Source: Mariniphaga sp964559175 (GTDB taxonomy: Bacteria; Bacteroidota; Bacteroidia; Bacteroidales; Prolixibacteraceae). From it: DNA of 64,000 nucleotides. How positions within the stretch are numbered: the stretch's first letter is position 1; every line of letters begins with the position of its first letter. Of the stretch, positions 7,785-15,201 are shown in pieces. Position numbers and translations under genes: made by a program. The notes beneath the pieces are model-generated. The model saw only the letters and a list, made by a program, of their open reading frames with translations. It was not told where the DNA came from and did no database searches. The stretch spans positions 1 through 64,000 of the forward strand of contig CAZLGT010000011.1 of assembly GCA_964559175.1 (NCBI GenBank). Reading direction: 5' to 3'.

Positions 7785-10765
7785 TTACTACTACAAAAAC
7801 AACAACATTTCAATATTTTCAGTCGGCAAATTCCAGTTTTGAAGAAATCAAACAATATTTCGTGGTTCGTATAAAAGAATATGAGTTTATACGCTCGAAT
7901 CTTTTCGACGATCAAATGGCTGGCTCAGTTCAGCATTTCCTCATCCTCGGAAGAAGGGGCAGCGGAAAATCAACGTTGCTGAAACGGCTTGAATGCGAAG
8001 TCAATGAGAATGAAACCTTGAAAGAGAAATACATCTCAATAAACCTTGCAGAGGAACAGGCAAGCATTCACCGCCTTTTCGATTTGTTTGAGGAGATAAT
8101 AAAAACGTTAAAGTATAATTATGGCTTTACAATTTTGCCTGATACTGATACTTTAGATATCCCTGAAGATTATTCTGAATATTCCAGAGAATTATATTAC
8201 CATATTCAATCAACGCTTCAGTCACATTCAAAAAAACTTTTGTTATTAATCGACAATATCGATAAGATTTTTTTAGGAATAAAAGAAGATGCCCAGGTAT
8301 TAAGGGAAATATTGTTGAACTATGACGATATAAAAATTATTGGCGGAAGTACTCGAATGAGTGAACATTTCTGGCAGTACGATTTGCCTTTTTATCAGTT
8401 TTTCAGCATACTCCGGCTCGAAGCTTTACGATCTGAAGAGATTAAAAGTCTTTTAATTAGCTGGTCCCAAAGGTTGCAGATTAAAGAGTTGGAAGATTTT
8501 GTTAAAACAAAACCAGGACAGTTGGAAGCCATAAGGATACTTACTGACGGAATGCCCAGAACATTGCAATTTTTTGTTGATTTACTGATTAACCGTCCTC
8601 AACAAAATGGTTATGCCTATATTCAGAAGATTATGGATATGGTTACTCCGCTGTACCAGGAAAGGCTTAATAATTTGTTGCCAATCGAGCAGAAAATTGT
8701 TTTAAAACTGGCATTTACCTGGGAAGCTGCAAGTATTCGTGATCTGGTGAAACCAACAAAAATTGAAAGTAAATTACTTTCGGCCAACCTGAAAAAACTC
8801 TCCGACAACAAAATTGTGGACACCATTGCCACCGGCAAGAAGAATCATTTGTACAGGCTCTCTGAGCGTTTTTTTAATATGTGGTTAATTGTTACACAGG
8901 GAAATCCAATGGAAAAACGAAAAGCCAGGTGGCTTACCATTTTTATTGAGAATTTTTACGATCAAAAAGAAATAAAACAAATGGTAAAAAAGCACCTCGA
9001 AGATTTGAAGTCATGTAGCTTAAAAGAAGATCATTTGACTTTAATGACAAAAGCATTATCTGAATCAAAGTATACAAGCTTTGAAGAGAGGGATTTGTTG
9101 ATTGAACAAAACTTATCTATTCCAACATTGAATGAAAGTTTAAAATCAACTTTACCATCAAAATCTTCAGCATTCACAGAGAAAATTCAAAAGCTTATTG
9201 ATGAAAAAAAGTATGATGAAGCTGTTGAAGAAGTAAAGGGTATCCCTAATGAAGCAGATGGAATGAAGGCTCTCTTTTTGGGTAAAATAAGTTATCTCTC
9301 AGGAAGCATTTATGATGCCGAAAAATATCTCAAAAAAGCAATTGATAAAGGTAATTATAATGCCTATGTTGATATAGCAATTTTTTACACAAAAGAGGGA
9401 AAATTCGAATTAGCAGAAAAATATCATCTGAAAGCACTGGAAGAGAAAATTGAGAAATCTGCCTATTATCTTGCATTATTTTATGTAATGGATAAAAAAT
9501 ATGAATTAGCAGAAAAAATTTATTCGGAGGCTATTGAGAAGGAGGAGGAACAAGATTATTCATTTTTAGCAATAATATATGATTTGCAGAATAAACTTGA
9601 ATATGCAGAAAAATATTATTTAATGGCTATTGAAAACGGAGACAATGAAGCATTGAATAATTTGGCTATTTTATATGATAATCAGGGGAAATACGAAATT
9701 GCCGAGAAATATTATTTAAATGCGATTGAAAAAGGAGTTGATGATGCACTCAGAAATATAGCTCTTTTGTATAAAAATCAGGAAAACAATGACCTTGCCG
9801 AGAAATACTTTTTAAAAGCGATTGAAAAAGAAGATATTAATGCTCTTTTTAATATAGCGCATTTATATAAAAAACAGGAAAATTATGACCTTGCCGAGAA
9901 ATATTATTTAAAAGCGATTGAAAAAGGAGTCGATGAAGCGCAAAATAGTTTAGCTCTTATGTATGTTAATCAGGAAAACTATGATCTTGCCGAGGAATAC
10001 TTTTTAAAAGCGATTGAAAAGGAAGATATTAATGCTCTTTTCAATTTAGCGCTTTTATATGAAAAACAGGAAAATTATAAACTTGCTGTGAAATATTATT
10101 TAAAAGCGATAGATAAAGGAGTCGATGAAGCGCATAATAGTTTAGCTTTTATGTATGTTAATCAGGAAAACTATGACCTTGCCGAGAAATACTTTTTAAA
10201 AGCGATTGAAAAGGAAGATACTAATGCTTTTTTCAATTTAGCACTTTTATATAAAAAACTGAAAAATTATAATTTGGCGGAAAAATATTACCTAAAAGCA
10301 TATAATACAGGTATTAATAAAGCAATAAATAATTTGGCTTATTTATGCTATATTGATTTGAAGAACAGGGAAAAACTTAATGTAGTATTAAAAAAATGGA
10401 TTGATAATTCTAATGATAAAAGGCAATATCGAATTTTAAGTCAAATATGGAATGGAGATATGAATGGTGTCCAGGATGAAGTTATTAGGTTAGCAAAAGA
10501 AAAAAATGGAATTGATGAGATGTTTTTGACCCATTTGTTGGTGCATTACCAGAAAAATTTGATCTGGAAACTCTTTAATAATGCAGAAATAGGAATACGA
10601 CTTAAAAATAAATTTGCCCCGTTATATTATGCAACCTCCCAGTTAATAGAAAACGAAGAATCGAAAATGAATTTGTTGAAAATTCCGCCTGAAATTGAAG
10701 AAACGGTTCAGGATATTTTGAATAAAATTGAAAAATTAAGAAAAGAATATTATCCTGAGAATTAA
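7781..10765 (+). CDS. P-loop ATPase with long TPR-like repeat array (cassette gene 2)
   Basis: A 994-residue protein. The N-terminal P-loop module has Walker A GRRGSGKST (57-65) and Walker B LLLLIDNID (about 153-161), followed by helical and winged-helix-like sequence to about residue 400. From about 480 to 860 runs an array of helical repeats, the later ones exactly 32 residues long, with the TPR-like pattern ALxNLAxLYxxQENYxLAEKYYLKAIEKG. A helical tail of about 130 residues ends the protein. The layout, NTPase then repeat sensor, recalls STAND-type switches, but no effector domain precedes the ATPase. Translation is coupled to gene 1 by ATGA. The function is not known; sensing of a protein or phage product is a hypothesis only. 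Confidence 0.85.
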   Translation: MITTTKTTTFQYFQSANSSFEEIKQYFVVRIKEYEFIRSNLFDDQMAGSVQHFLILGRRGSGKSTLLKRLECEVNENETLKEKYISINLAEEQASIHRLFDLFEEIIKTLKYNYGFTILPDTDTLDIPEDYSEYSRELYYHIQSTLQSHSKKLLLLIDNIDKIFLGIKEDAQVLREILLNYDDIKIIGGSTRMSEHFWQYDLPFYQFFSILRLEALRSEEIKSLLISWSQRLQIKELEDFVKTKPGQLEAIRILTDGMPRTLQFFVDLLINRPQQNGYAYIQKIMDMVTPLYQERLNNLLPIEQKIVLKLAFTWEAASIRDLVKPTKIESKLLSANLKKLSDNKIVDTIATGKKNHLYRLSERFFNMWLIVTQGNPMEKRKARWLTIFIENFYDQKEIKQMVKKHLEDLKSCSLKEDHLTLMTKALSESKYTSFEERDLLIEQNLSIPTLNESLKSTLPSKSSAFTEKIQKLIDEKKYDEAVEEVKGIPNEADGMKALFLGKISYLSGSIYDAEKYLKKAIDKGNYNAYVDIAIFYTKEGKFELAEKYHLKALEEKIEKSAYYLALFYVMDKKYELAEKIYSEAIEKEEEQDYSFLAIIYDLQNKLEYAEKYYLMAIENGDNEALNNLAILYDNQGKYEIAEKYYLNAIEKGVDDALRNIALLYKNQENNDLAEKYFLKAIEKEDINALFNIAHLYKKQENYDLAEKYYLKAIEKGVDEAQNSLALMYVNQENYDLAEEYFLKAIEKEDINALFNLALLYEKQENYKLAVKYYLKAIDKGVDEAHNSLAFMYVNQENYDLAEKYFLKAIEKEDTNAFFNLALLYKKLKNYNLAEKYYLKAYNTGINKAINNLAYLCYIDLKNREKLNVVLKKWIDNSNDKRQYRILSQIWNGDMNGVQDEVIRLAKEKNGIDEMFLTHLLVHYQKNLIWKLFNNAEIGIRLKNKFAPLYYATSQLIENEESKMNLLKIPPEIEETVQDILNKIEKLRKEYYPEN
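9734..10310 (+). repeat. 96-bp repeats arranged as a 192-bp higher-order duplication
   Basis: Within the TPR-like array the DNA itself is strongly conserved. GAAGATA-initiated blocks begin at 9830, 10022 and 10214, exactly 192 bases apart, and two unit types (ending KGVDE and KEDIN or KEDTN) alternate. This indicates recent tandem duplication of a two-repeat unit, so copy number may vary between strains or be miscounted in assemblies. Confidence 0.9.
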
Positions 10766-10772
10766 AACAAAA

Positions 10773-10807
10773 GGAACCGTTCTCTTCAAAAAGAACGGTT
10801 CCCTTTT
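10773..10807. terminator. Bidirectional intrinsic terminator
   Basis: Eleven-base perfect stem GGAACCGTTCT/AGAACGGTTCC (10773-10783 and 10792-10802) with an eight-base loop. It has T5 on the plus side and an A-rich flank on the other, so it can end both the ATPase cassette and the converging leu operon. Confidence 0.92.
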
Positions 10808-10826
10808 TCGCAGAGAATTATGCTAT

Positions 10827-11891
10827 CTAAATTTTTTCAATCCAGTGCGCAATCCAATCGCCCACTGCAGAAGTTTTGTACGCTTGTCCTTCGGCAATGT
10901 CTTCGGTAACAATTCCATCGGTTATGGAAGCTGTAACGGCATCGCGAATGGTTTTTCCTTCATCCATCAAACTGAAAGCGTATTCAAACATCATGGCTGC
11001 TGAAAGAATGGTGGCAATGGGATTGGCAATGTCTTTACCGGCAGCCTGCGGGTAGGAACCGTGAATAGGTTCAAATACCGAGGTGAAAATGCCGATGGAA
11101 GCTGATGGCAGCAATCCGAGCGAACCGGTGATTACGCTGGCTTCGTCGGTGAGAATATCGCCAAACATGTTTTCGGTAACCATTACATCGAAGTTTTTCG
11201 GCCACTGTATGATTTGCATGGCGGCATTGTCCACAAACATGTATTCGGTTTGAATGTCGGGATATTTGGGCGCCATTTCCTGGGCTATTTCACGCCATAA
11301 CCGGGAGCTTTCCAGCACGTTGGCTTTATCCACCACCGTAAGTTTTTTGCGGCGTTTTCCGGCAAATTCGTAGGCCAGTTTCAGTATCCGTTCAATTTCC
11401 TCGCGGGTGTAGGTGTTGGTATCGAAAGCTGTGTTTCCGTTGTCTTTTCGGCCTTTTTCGCCAAAATAAATGCCACCGGTAAGTTCGCGGATGCAGACAA
11501 AGTCGGCGCCTTCCACCAGTTCACGGCGCAAAGGCGATTTATGCAAAAGCGATTCAAAAGTTTCCACCGGACGAATGTTGGCGTACAACCCGAGTTTTTT
11601 ACGCATGGCCAGCAAGCCCTGTTCGGGGCGCACCGGCGCTTTGGGGTTGTTGTCGAACCGCGGGTCGCCAATGGCGCCAAACAGCACGGCATCGGAATTC
11701 ATACACAACTGGTGCGTTTCTTCGGGGTAGGGGTCGCCCACCTGGTCGATGGCTGTGGCGCCGGTTAATCCGTACTCATATTCCAACTCGTGGTTAAACT
11801 TTTTGGCCACAGCCTTTACTACTTTCATGGCCTGTTCAATGATTTCCGGTCCGATTCCGTCGCCGGGAAGTATGGCAATTTTTAATTTCAT
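10827..11891 (-). CDS. leuB: 3-isopropylmalate dehydrogenase
   Basis: Oxidises and decarboxylates (2R,3S)-3-isopropylmalate to 4-methyl-2-oxopentanoate with NAD, the third step of leucine synthesis. The N-terminus LKIAILPGDGIGPEI, the central LLAMRKKLGLYANIRP and RELTGGIYFG blocks, and the FGDILTDEAS metal-binding segment identify the family. I set the start at the ATG at 11891 (MKLKIAILPGDG), giving 354 residues, the normal length. The longer open frame would add 21 unrelated residues reaching into the upstream toxin gene. It is the last leu gene of the operon, 13 bases after the DUF5615 gene, and is followed by a bidirectional terminator. Confidence 0.96.
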   Translation of the reverse strand: MKLKIAILPGDGIGPEIIEQAMKVVKAVAKKFNHELEYEYGLTGATAIDQVGDPYPEETHQLCMNSDAVLFGAIGDPRFDNNPKAPVRPEQGLLAMRKKLGLYANIRPVETFESLLHKSPLRRELVEGADFVCIRELTGGIYFGEKGRKDNGNTAFDTNTYTREEIERILKLAYEFAGKRRKKLTVVDKANVLESSRLWREIAQEMAPKYPDIQTEYMFVDNAAMQIIQWPKNFDVMVTENMFGDILTDEASVITGSLGLLPSASIGIFTSVFEPIHGSYPQAAGKDIANPIATILSAAMMFEYAFSLMDEGKTIRDAVTASITDGIVTEDIAEGQAYKTSAVGDWIAHWIEKI

Positions 11892-11904
11892 TGTTTTTAA
11901 TAAA

Positions 11905-12273
11905 TTAATTGTTGTTAGGAATATTGAATTGAACTGAACTTGTGTCAATTTCAATAATAAAAAAAGGATTTTTATTTAACTTTTTTATGGAAGACAGGTT
12001 GTCTGCAATAAGCTTAATAAGTTGGCTGCTTGAGATATTTCCAAGATTAATTTTTAAAAGTTTTTTAGGTGTTCTTTTGATGTAAAAACTATTTCTGAAA
12101 TCTGAATCTTTGGTGATTACGAAATAATCATTTTTATCTGCAAAATCACAAATCATTTCATCTGTGGTCCACCATTTATTTAAAATTTCATTTACATGAA
12201 TAGCCTTAAATCCGAGTGATTGCAAATGTTTCGTCACTCTGTATGAAATATGTACATCACACAAAAATTTCAT
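11905..12273 (-). CDS. DUF5615 PIN-like toxin
   Basis: A 122-residue PIN-like protein of the DUF5615 (COG4634/Mut7-C-like) group, the usual toxin partner of DUF433 antitoxins. Acidic residues expected for a PIN-type metal site are visible in FLCDVHIS near the N-terminus, in TTDEM, and in ITKDSDF in the middle. It is presumed to be a ribonuclease, but activity is rarely demonstrated for this family. Its ATG overlaps the TGA of the DUF433 gene (TGATG), so synthesis is coupled to the antitoxin. The pair interrupts the leu operon between the second synthase gene and leuB in the same orientation, so leuB may be transcribed through it. Confidence 0.85.
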   Translation of the reverse strand: MKFLCDVHISYRVTKHLQSLGFKAIHVNEILNKWWTTDEMICDFADKNDYFVITKDSDFRNSFYIKRTPKKLLKINLGNISSSQLIKLIADNLSSIKKLNKNPFFIIEIDTSSVQFNIPNNN

Positions 12274-12500
12274 CAGGCAACATCTTTAATTGGTTTGCCT
12301 GATAAATTAAGTTTAGCGTATTGTAAACTGGCTAAAATATCTTCTTTTTCCAATTCCGGGTGATCTGCAAGAATTTCATCGGTTGTCATTCCGGAACCGA
12401 GCATGTCAATAATTACCTCAACCGGCCAACGCATTCCGCGAATGCAAGGTTTACCATGGCAAATTTCCGGGTTAGTTGTTATTCTGTCCAGATAACTCAT
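12273..12500 (-). CDS. DUF433 antitoxin
   Basis: A 75-residue DUF433 (COG2442) protein, a small winged-helix-like antitoxin. The family signature is clear: DRITTNPEICHGKPCIRGMRWPV followed by a helix-turn-helix segment (VEVIIDMLGSGMTTDEILADHPELEKEDILASLQYA), quoted here in two parts. By analogy it binds and neutralises the PIN-like protein encoded next and probably represses its own promoter. A minus-strand TAATTTTG -7 box lies 17-24 bases before its ATG, so the pair can be expressed separately from the leu operon. Confidence 0.87.
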   Translation of the reverse strand: MSYLDRITTNPEICHGKPCIRGMRWPVEVIIDMLGSGMTTDEILADHPELEKEDILASLQYAKLNLSGKPIKDVA

Positions 12501-12516
12501 TTTCTTTGTTTTACTA

Positions 12517-12524
12517 CAAAATTA
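12517..12524 (-). promoter_or_regulatory. Putative -7 box for the toxin-antitoxin pair
   Basis: Minus-strand TAATTTTG fits TAnnTTTG and lies 17 bases before the DUF433 ATG, in the 61-base gap after the second synthase gene. No -33 element recognised. Confidence 0.45.
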
Positions 12525-12561
12525 GTGAAATTTGATGAAAAGTTTTCCTTTAAATCCACAT

Positions 12562-14145
12562 TCAGGCGATACTGTTCTGTGTTTTCTCCAGCAATTCAGG
12601 TTGAAATTCATTTTCAATCATATTCAACATTCGTATTGTGGCTTTAATAGCAGCCGCATTTTGGTCGGAATCGAGTCCTTTGGTCTTAAATTCACGTTTT
12701 CCCTTCCAGGTGATAACGGTTTCAACCAAAGCATCGGTTCTGCCGCCGGGAGGAATGGTAACCACGTAATCGCCCAGTATGGGAAGGGGTTTTTTAAGGC
12801 GTTTGTAAATCTTCCTGACTGCTTTTGCAAAAGCATTAAACTGGCCATCGCCATCGCTGAATTCTTCGTAAACATTCCCATTGATTTCGAGGGCCACATT
12901 GGCTACCGGACGCAAGCCCATTGTATGATTTATAGAGTAATTAATAACTTTTATTTTTTCTTCCATCGATTCGTTTTCCAACACATCGGCAACAATGTAA
13001 GGCAAATCATCGTTTGTGATGGTTTCTTTTTCGTCGGCAAGTTCAATAATGCGGTTAGTCACTTTTTTCAGCGATTCTGTATCGAGTTGGATGCCCAAAT
13101 CTTCCAGGTTCTTTTTAATGTTGGCTTTTCCCGAAGTTTTTCCAAGTGCATATTGTCTGATTCTGCCAAAACGCTCGGGAAGCAGATCGTTAAAGTAGAG
13201 GTTGTTTTTATTATCGCCGTCGGCATGAATTCCGCTGCATTGGGTGAAAACAAACTCACCAATGAGCGGTTTGTTGGTGGGAATGCGAATTCCTGAAAAC
13301 GTTTCAACCAATTTCGAAACCTTATTTAACTGGCTTTCGTTTACATTGGTTTTCATTTTCAGGTGGTCTTTTATGGTGGCAATCACGCTCGAAAGCGGTG
13401 CGTTTCCTGCTCTTTCACCTAACCCATTTACGGTGGTGTGTACACAACGAATACCCGCTTTTATGGCATGAAAAACATTGGCAATGGCCAAATCGTAATC
13501 GTTATGCGCATGATAATCGAATTCAACATCGGGAAAAGATTCAATCATTTCTTTGCAGAAATCGTATGTTTCGTCGGGGTCGAGAATTCCCAATGTATCG
13601 GGAAGCATAAAACGTTCAATTTTTTCATCTTTCAGGTTCGAAATCATAAAATGAACGTAATCTTTTGAATTGCGCATACCGTTCGACCAGTCTTCCAGGT
13701 AAATATTTACATCGATACCCATTTCCCGGGCGTATGCCAACACTTTTTTAATGTCGGCTACATGTTCTTCCGGGGTTTTACGCAACTGTTCGGTAACGTG
13801 TTTATACGAACCTTTACAAAGCAAATTGACCACTTTCCCTCCGGCATCGGCAATCCATTGTAAGGAAATGTTTCCGTCAACAAAACCAAGCACTTCCACT
13901 CTTTTGAGATGGCCTTTTTCGGCTGCCCATTTCATAACGCGTTGGGTTCCTTTAAATTCGCCCTCAGAAACCCTTGCCGAAGCAATTTCAATACGATCGA
14001 CTTTTACATCTTCGAGCAGAACTTTTGCTACACTTAATTTTTCTGTTTCGCTAAACGAAACTCCCGAAGTTTGTTCGCCATCGCGTAAAGTGGTGTCCAT
14101 TATGGTGAGGCACTTCCCTTCTATTTCAACTGTTTTGCCTGTCAT
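12562..14145 (-). CDS. Second 2-isopropylmalate synthase / citramalate synthase family enzyme
   Basis: A 527-residue DRE-TIM metallolyase that condenses acetyl-CoA with a 2-oxo acid. Visible features are TIMDTTLRDGEQTSG at the N-terminus, the metal-binding FDYHAHNDYDLA segment, the VNGLGERAGNAPL loop, and a C-terminal LeuA allosteric (dimerisation) domain from about residue 390. It differs clearly from the leuA product encoded at the head of the operon. Similar second copies sit in this position in many Bacteroidota; they may be (R)-citramalate synthases feeding isoleucine, or 2-isopropylmalate synthases with other regulation. The sequence alone does not settle which. It follows leuD by 18 bases. 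Confidence 0.85.
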   Translation of the reverse strand: MTGKTVEIEGKCLTIMDTTLRDGEQTSGVSFSETEKLSVAKVLLEDVKVDRIEIASARVSEGEFKGTQRVMKWAAEKGHLKRVEVLGFVDGNISLQWIADAGGKVVNLLCKGSYKHVTEQLRKTPEEHVADIKKVLAYAREMGIDVNIYLEDWSNGMRNSKDYVHFMISNLKDEKIERFMLPDTLGILDPDETYDFCKEMIESFPDVEFDYHAHNDYDLAIANVFHAIKAGIRCVHTTVNGLGERAGNAPLSSVIATIKDHLKMKTNVNESQLNKVSKLVETFSGIRIPTNKPLIGEFVFTQCSGIHADGDNKNNLYFNDLLPERFGRIRQYALGKTSGKANIKKNLEDLGIQLDTESLKKVTNRIIELADEKETITNDDLPYIVADVLENESMEEKIKVINYSINHTMGLRPVANVALEINGNVYEEFSDGDGQFNAFAKAVRKIYKRLKKPLPILGDYVVTIPPGGRTDALVETVITWKGKREFKTKGLDSDQNAAAIKATIRMLNMIENEFQPELLEKTQNSIA

Positions 14146-14163
14146 TTTTTTTCTTTCTTAAAT

Positions 14164-14754
14164 TTACCTTGCAGCTTCAAATGCAGCAATTTCATCTTTC
14201 ATTTCAACCAGATAGTCAATGTCGTCGAGCCCGTTCTGGAGGCAGTGTTTTTTATACGGATTAATTTCAAATTTTTCCGATTCACCTGTTTCAAGAATGG
14301 TGAACGTTTGTTTTTCCAAATCCGTTTCGAATTCCGTTTCCGGATTTTTTTCGATGGCATCGAATATTTTTTGCAGGAATTCAGAAGAAACAACAACCGG
14401 CAACAACCCAGTGTTTAAAGCGTTGTTCTTAAAAATATCTGCAAAAAAGCTGGAAACCACTACCCGAAAACCGTAATCGTAAATAGCCCAGGTGGCATGT
14501 TCACGGCTCGAGCCGCTGCCAAAGTTTTTCCCGGCAACCAGAATTTTTCCCGAGTATTTCGAATCATTGAGCGGGAAATCCGCTTTCGGACTGCCATCTT
14601 TATTGTAACGCCAGTCGCGAAACAGGTTGTCTCCAAATCCTTTACGTTCTACGGCCTTTAAAAAGCGGGCCGGTATAATCTGATCGGTGTCCACGTTTTC
14701 AACCGGAAGCGCAACAGCCGGTGAAGCTATTTTTGAAAATTTATCGTAAGCCAT
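14164..14754 (-). CDS. leuD: 3-isopropylmalate dehydratase small subunit
   Basis: Small (swivel-domain) subunit of isopropylmalate isomerase, which interconverts 2- and 3-isopropylmalate together with LeuC. 196 residues, standard length. Family motifs include VENVDTDQIIPARFLK near the N-terminus, GKNFGSGSSREHATWAI in the centre, and the SSFFADIFKNNALNTGLLPV segment. It belongs to the leu operon but is separated from leuC by a four-helix-bundle gene and 7-bp repeats. That is unusual, since the two subunit genes are normally adjacent. Confidence 0.96.
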   Translation of the reverse strand: MAYDKFSKIASPAVALPVENVDTDQIIPARFLKAVERKGFGDNLFRDWRYNKDGSPKADFPLNDSKYSGKILVAGKNFGSGSSREHATWAIYDYGFRVVVSSFFADIFKNNALNTGLLPVVVSSEFLQKIFDAIEKNPETEFETDLEKQTFTILETGESEKFEINPYKKHCLQNGLDDIDYLVEMKDEIAAFEAAR

Positions 14755-14762
14755 GTAATTTA

Positions 14763-14790
14763 TTATTTATGATTGATTAATGATTATTTA
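14763..14790. repeat. Degenerate 7-bp repeats on the leuD side of the IVP gene
   Basis: Four heptads, TTATTTA, TGATTGA, TTAATGA and TTATTTA, fill most of the gap between leuD and the four-helix-bundle gene. GATTAATGAT (14775-14784) is the exact inverted match of ATCATTAATC at 15187-15196 on the far side of the gene. Confidence 0.7.
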
Positions 14791-14796
14791 ATAGAA

Positions 14797-15147
14797 CTAA
14801 CGGGTTTGAATTGTTTTTCTTGAGGCAATAAATATTGCTGTTAATTCTTTTGCTTCCTTCATTAATGGATGTGCCATTTCGGGAGTTGTTAACCCTTCAT
14901 CGAGTGCAAATTCTACCCAAAAATCACATTCGTCCGATTCTTCCAGCACAACTGATAATTTTGCAGCAAAAGCCGGTGTGGAATGAGCCAAAAGGACAGC
15001 TCTGTAGTTTACCGCAACCGAGGTTGCACATCTCATTAACTGGCCTTCAATATGTGATCCTAATTTATTTTTGGGAAGTGATGAAGCAAACTTTACACAT
15101 CGATGTGCAAATAGTTTCGTTCTGTTTTTTAGTTCATATTTATCCAT
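14797..15147 (-). CDS. Four-helix-bundle protein (23S rRNA intervening-sequence family)
   Basis: A 116-residue all-helical protein of the IVP/S23 family (TIGR02436 type). Family marks are the N-terminal LFAHRCVKFASSLP, the central QLMRCATSVAVNYRA, and KLSVVLEESDECDFWVEFA. Family members were first noted within intervening sequences of spirochaete 23S rRNA genes and occur singly in many Bacteroidota genomes. The structure is a pentameric four-helix bundle; its function is unknown. Here it splits leuC from leuD and is flanked on both sides by heptamer repeats of similar sequence, which suggests insertion of a small repeat-bounded cassette. It is co-oriented with the leu operon and so does not block transcription. 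Confidence 0.88.
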   Translation of the reverse strand: MDKYELKNRTKLFAHRCVKFASSLPKNKLGSHIEGQLMRCATSVAVNYRAVLLAHSTPAFAAKLSVVLEESDECDFWVEFALDEGLTTPEMAHPLMKEAKELTAIFIASRKTIQTR

Positions 15148-15166
15148 AGCAAATGTTTTTTATGCG

Positions 15167-15201
15167 TCAATAATCAATAATCACTTATCATTAATCATTT
15201 A
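15167..15201. repeat. Degenerate 7-bp repeats on the leuC side of the IVP gene
   Basis: Five consecutive heptads, TCAATAA, TCAATAA, TCACTTA, TCATTAA and TCATTTA. The last three bases of the array are the leuC stop codon. The units resemble the reverse complement of those at 14763-14790. Confidence 0.8.

Noticed and set aside
9734..10310. Regular repeats considered as a CRISPR array
   Set aside because: Repeats are continuous 96-bp coding units in frame with TPR-like periodicity, without spacers.
12532..13296. 254-residue open frame on the plus strand
   Set aside because: It lies wholly antisense to the second synthase gene for most of its length, has no family resemblance and low-complexity Phe/Asn-rich sequence typical of reverse-strand frames.
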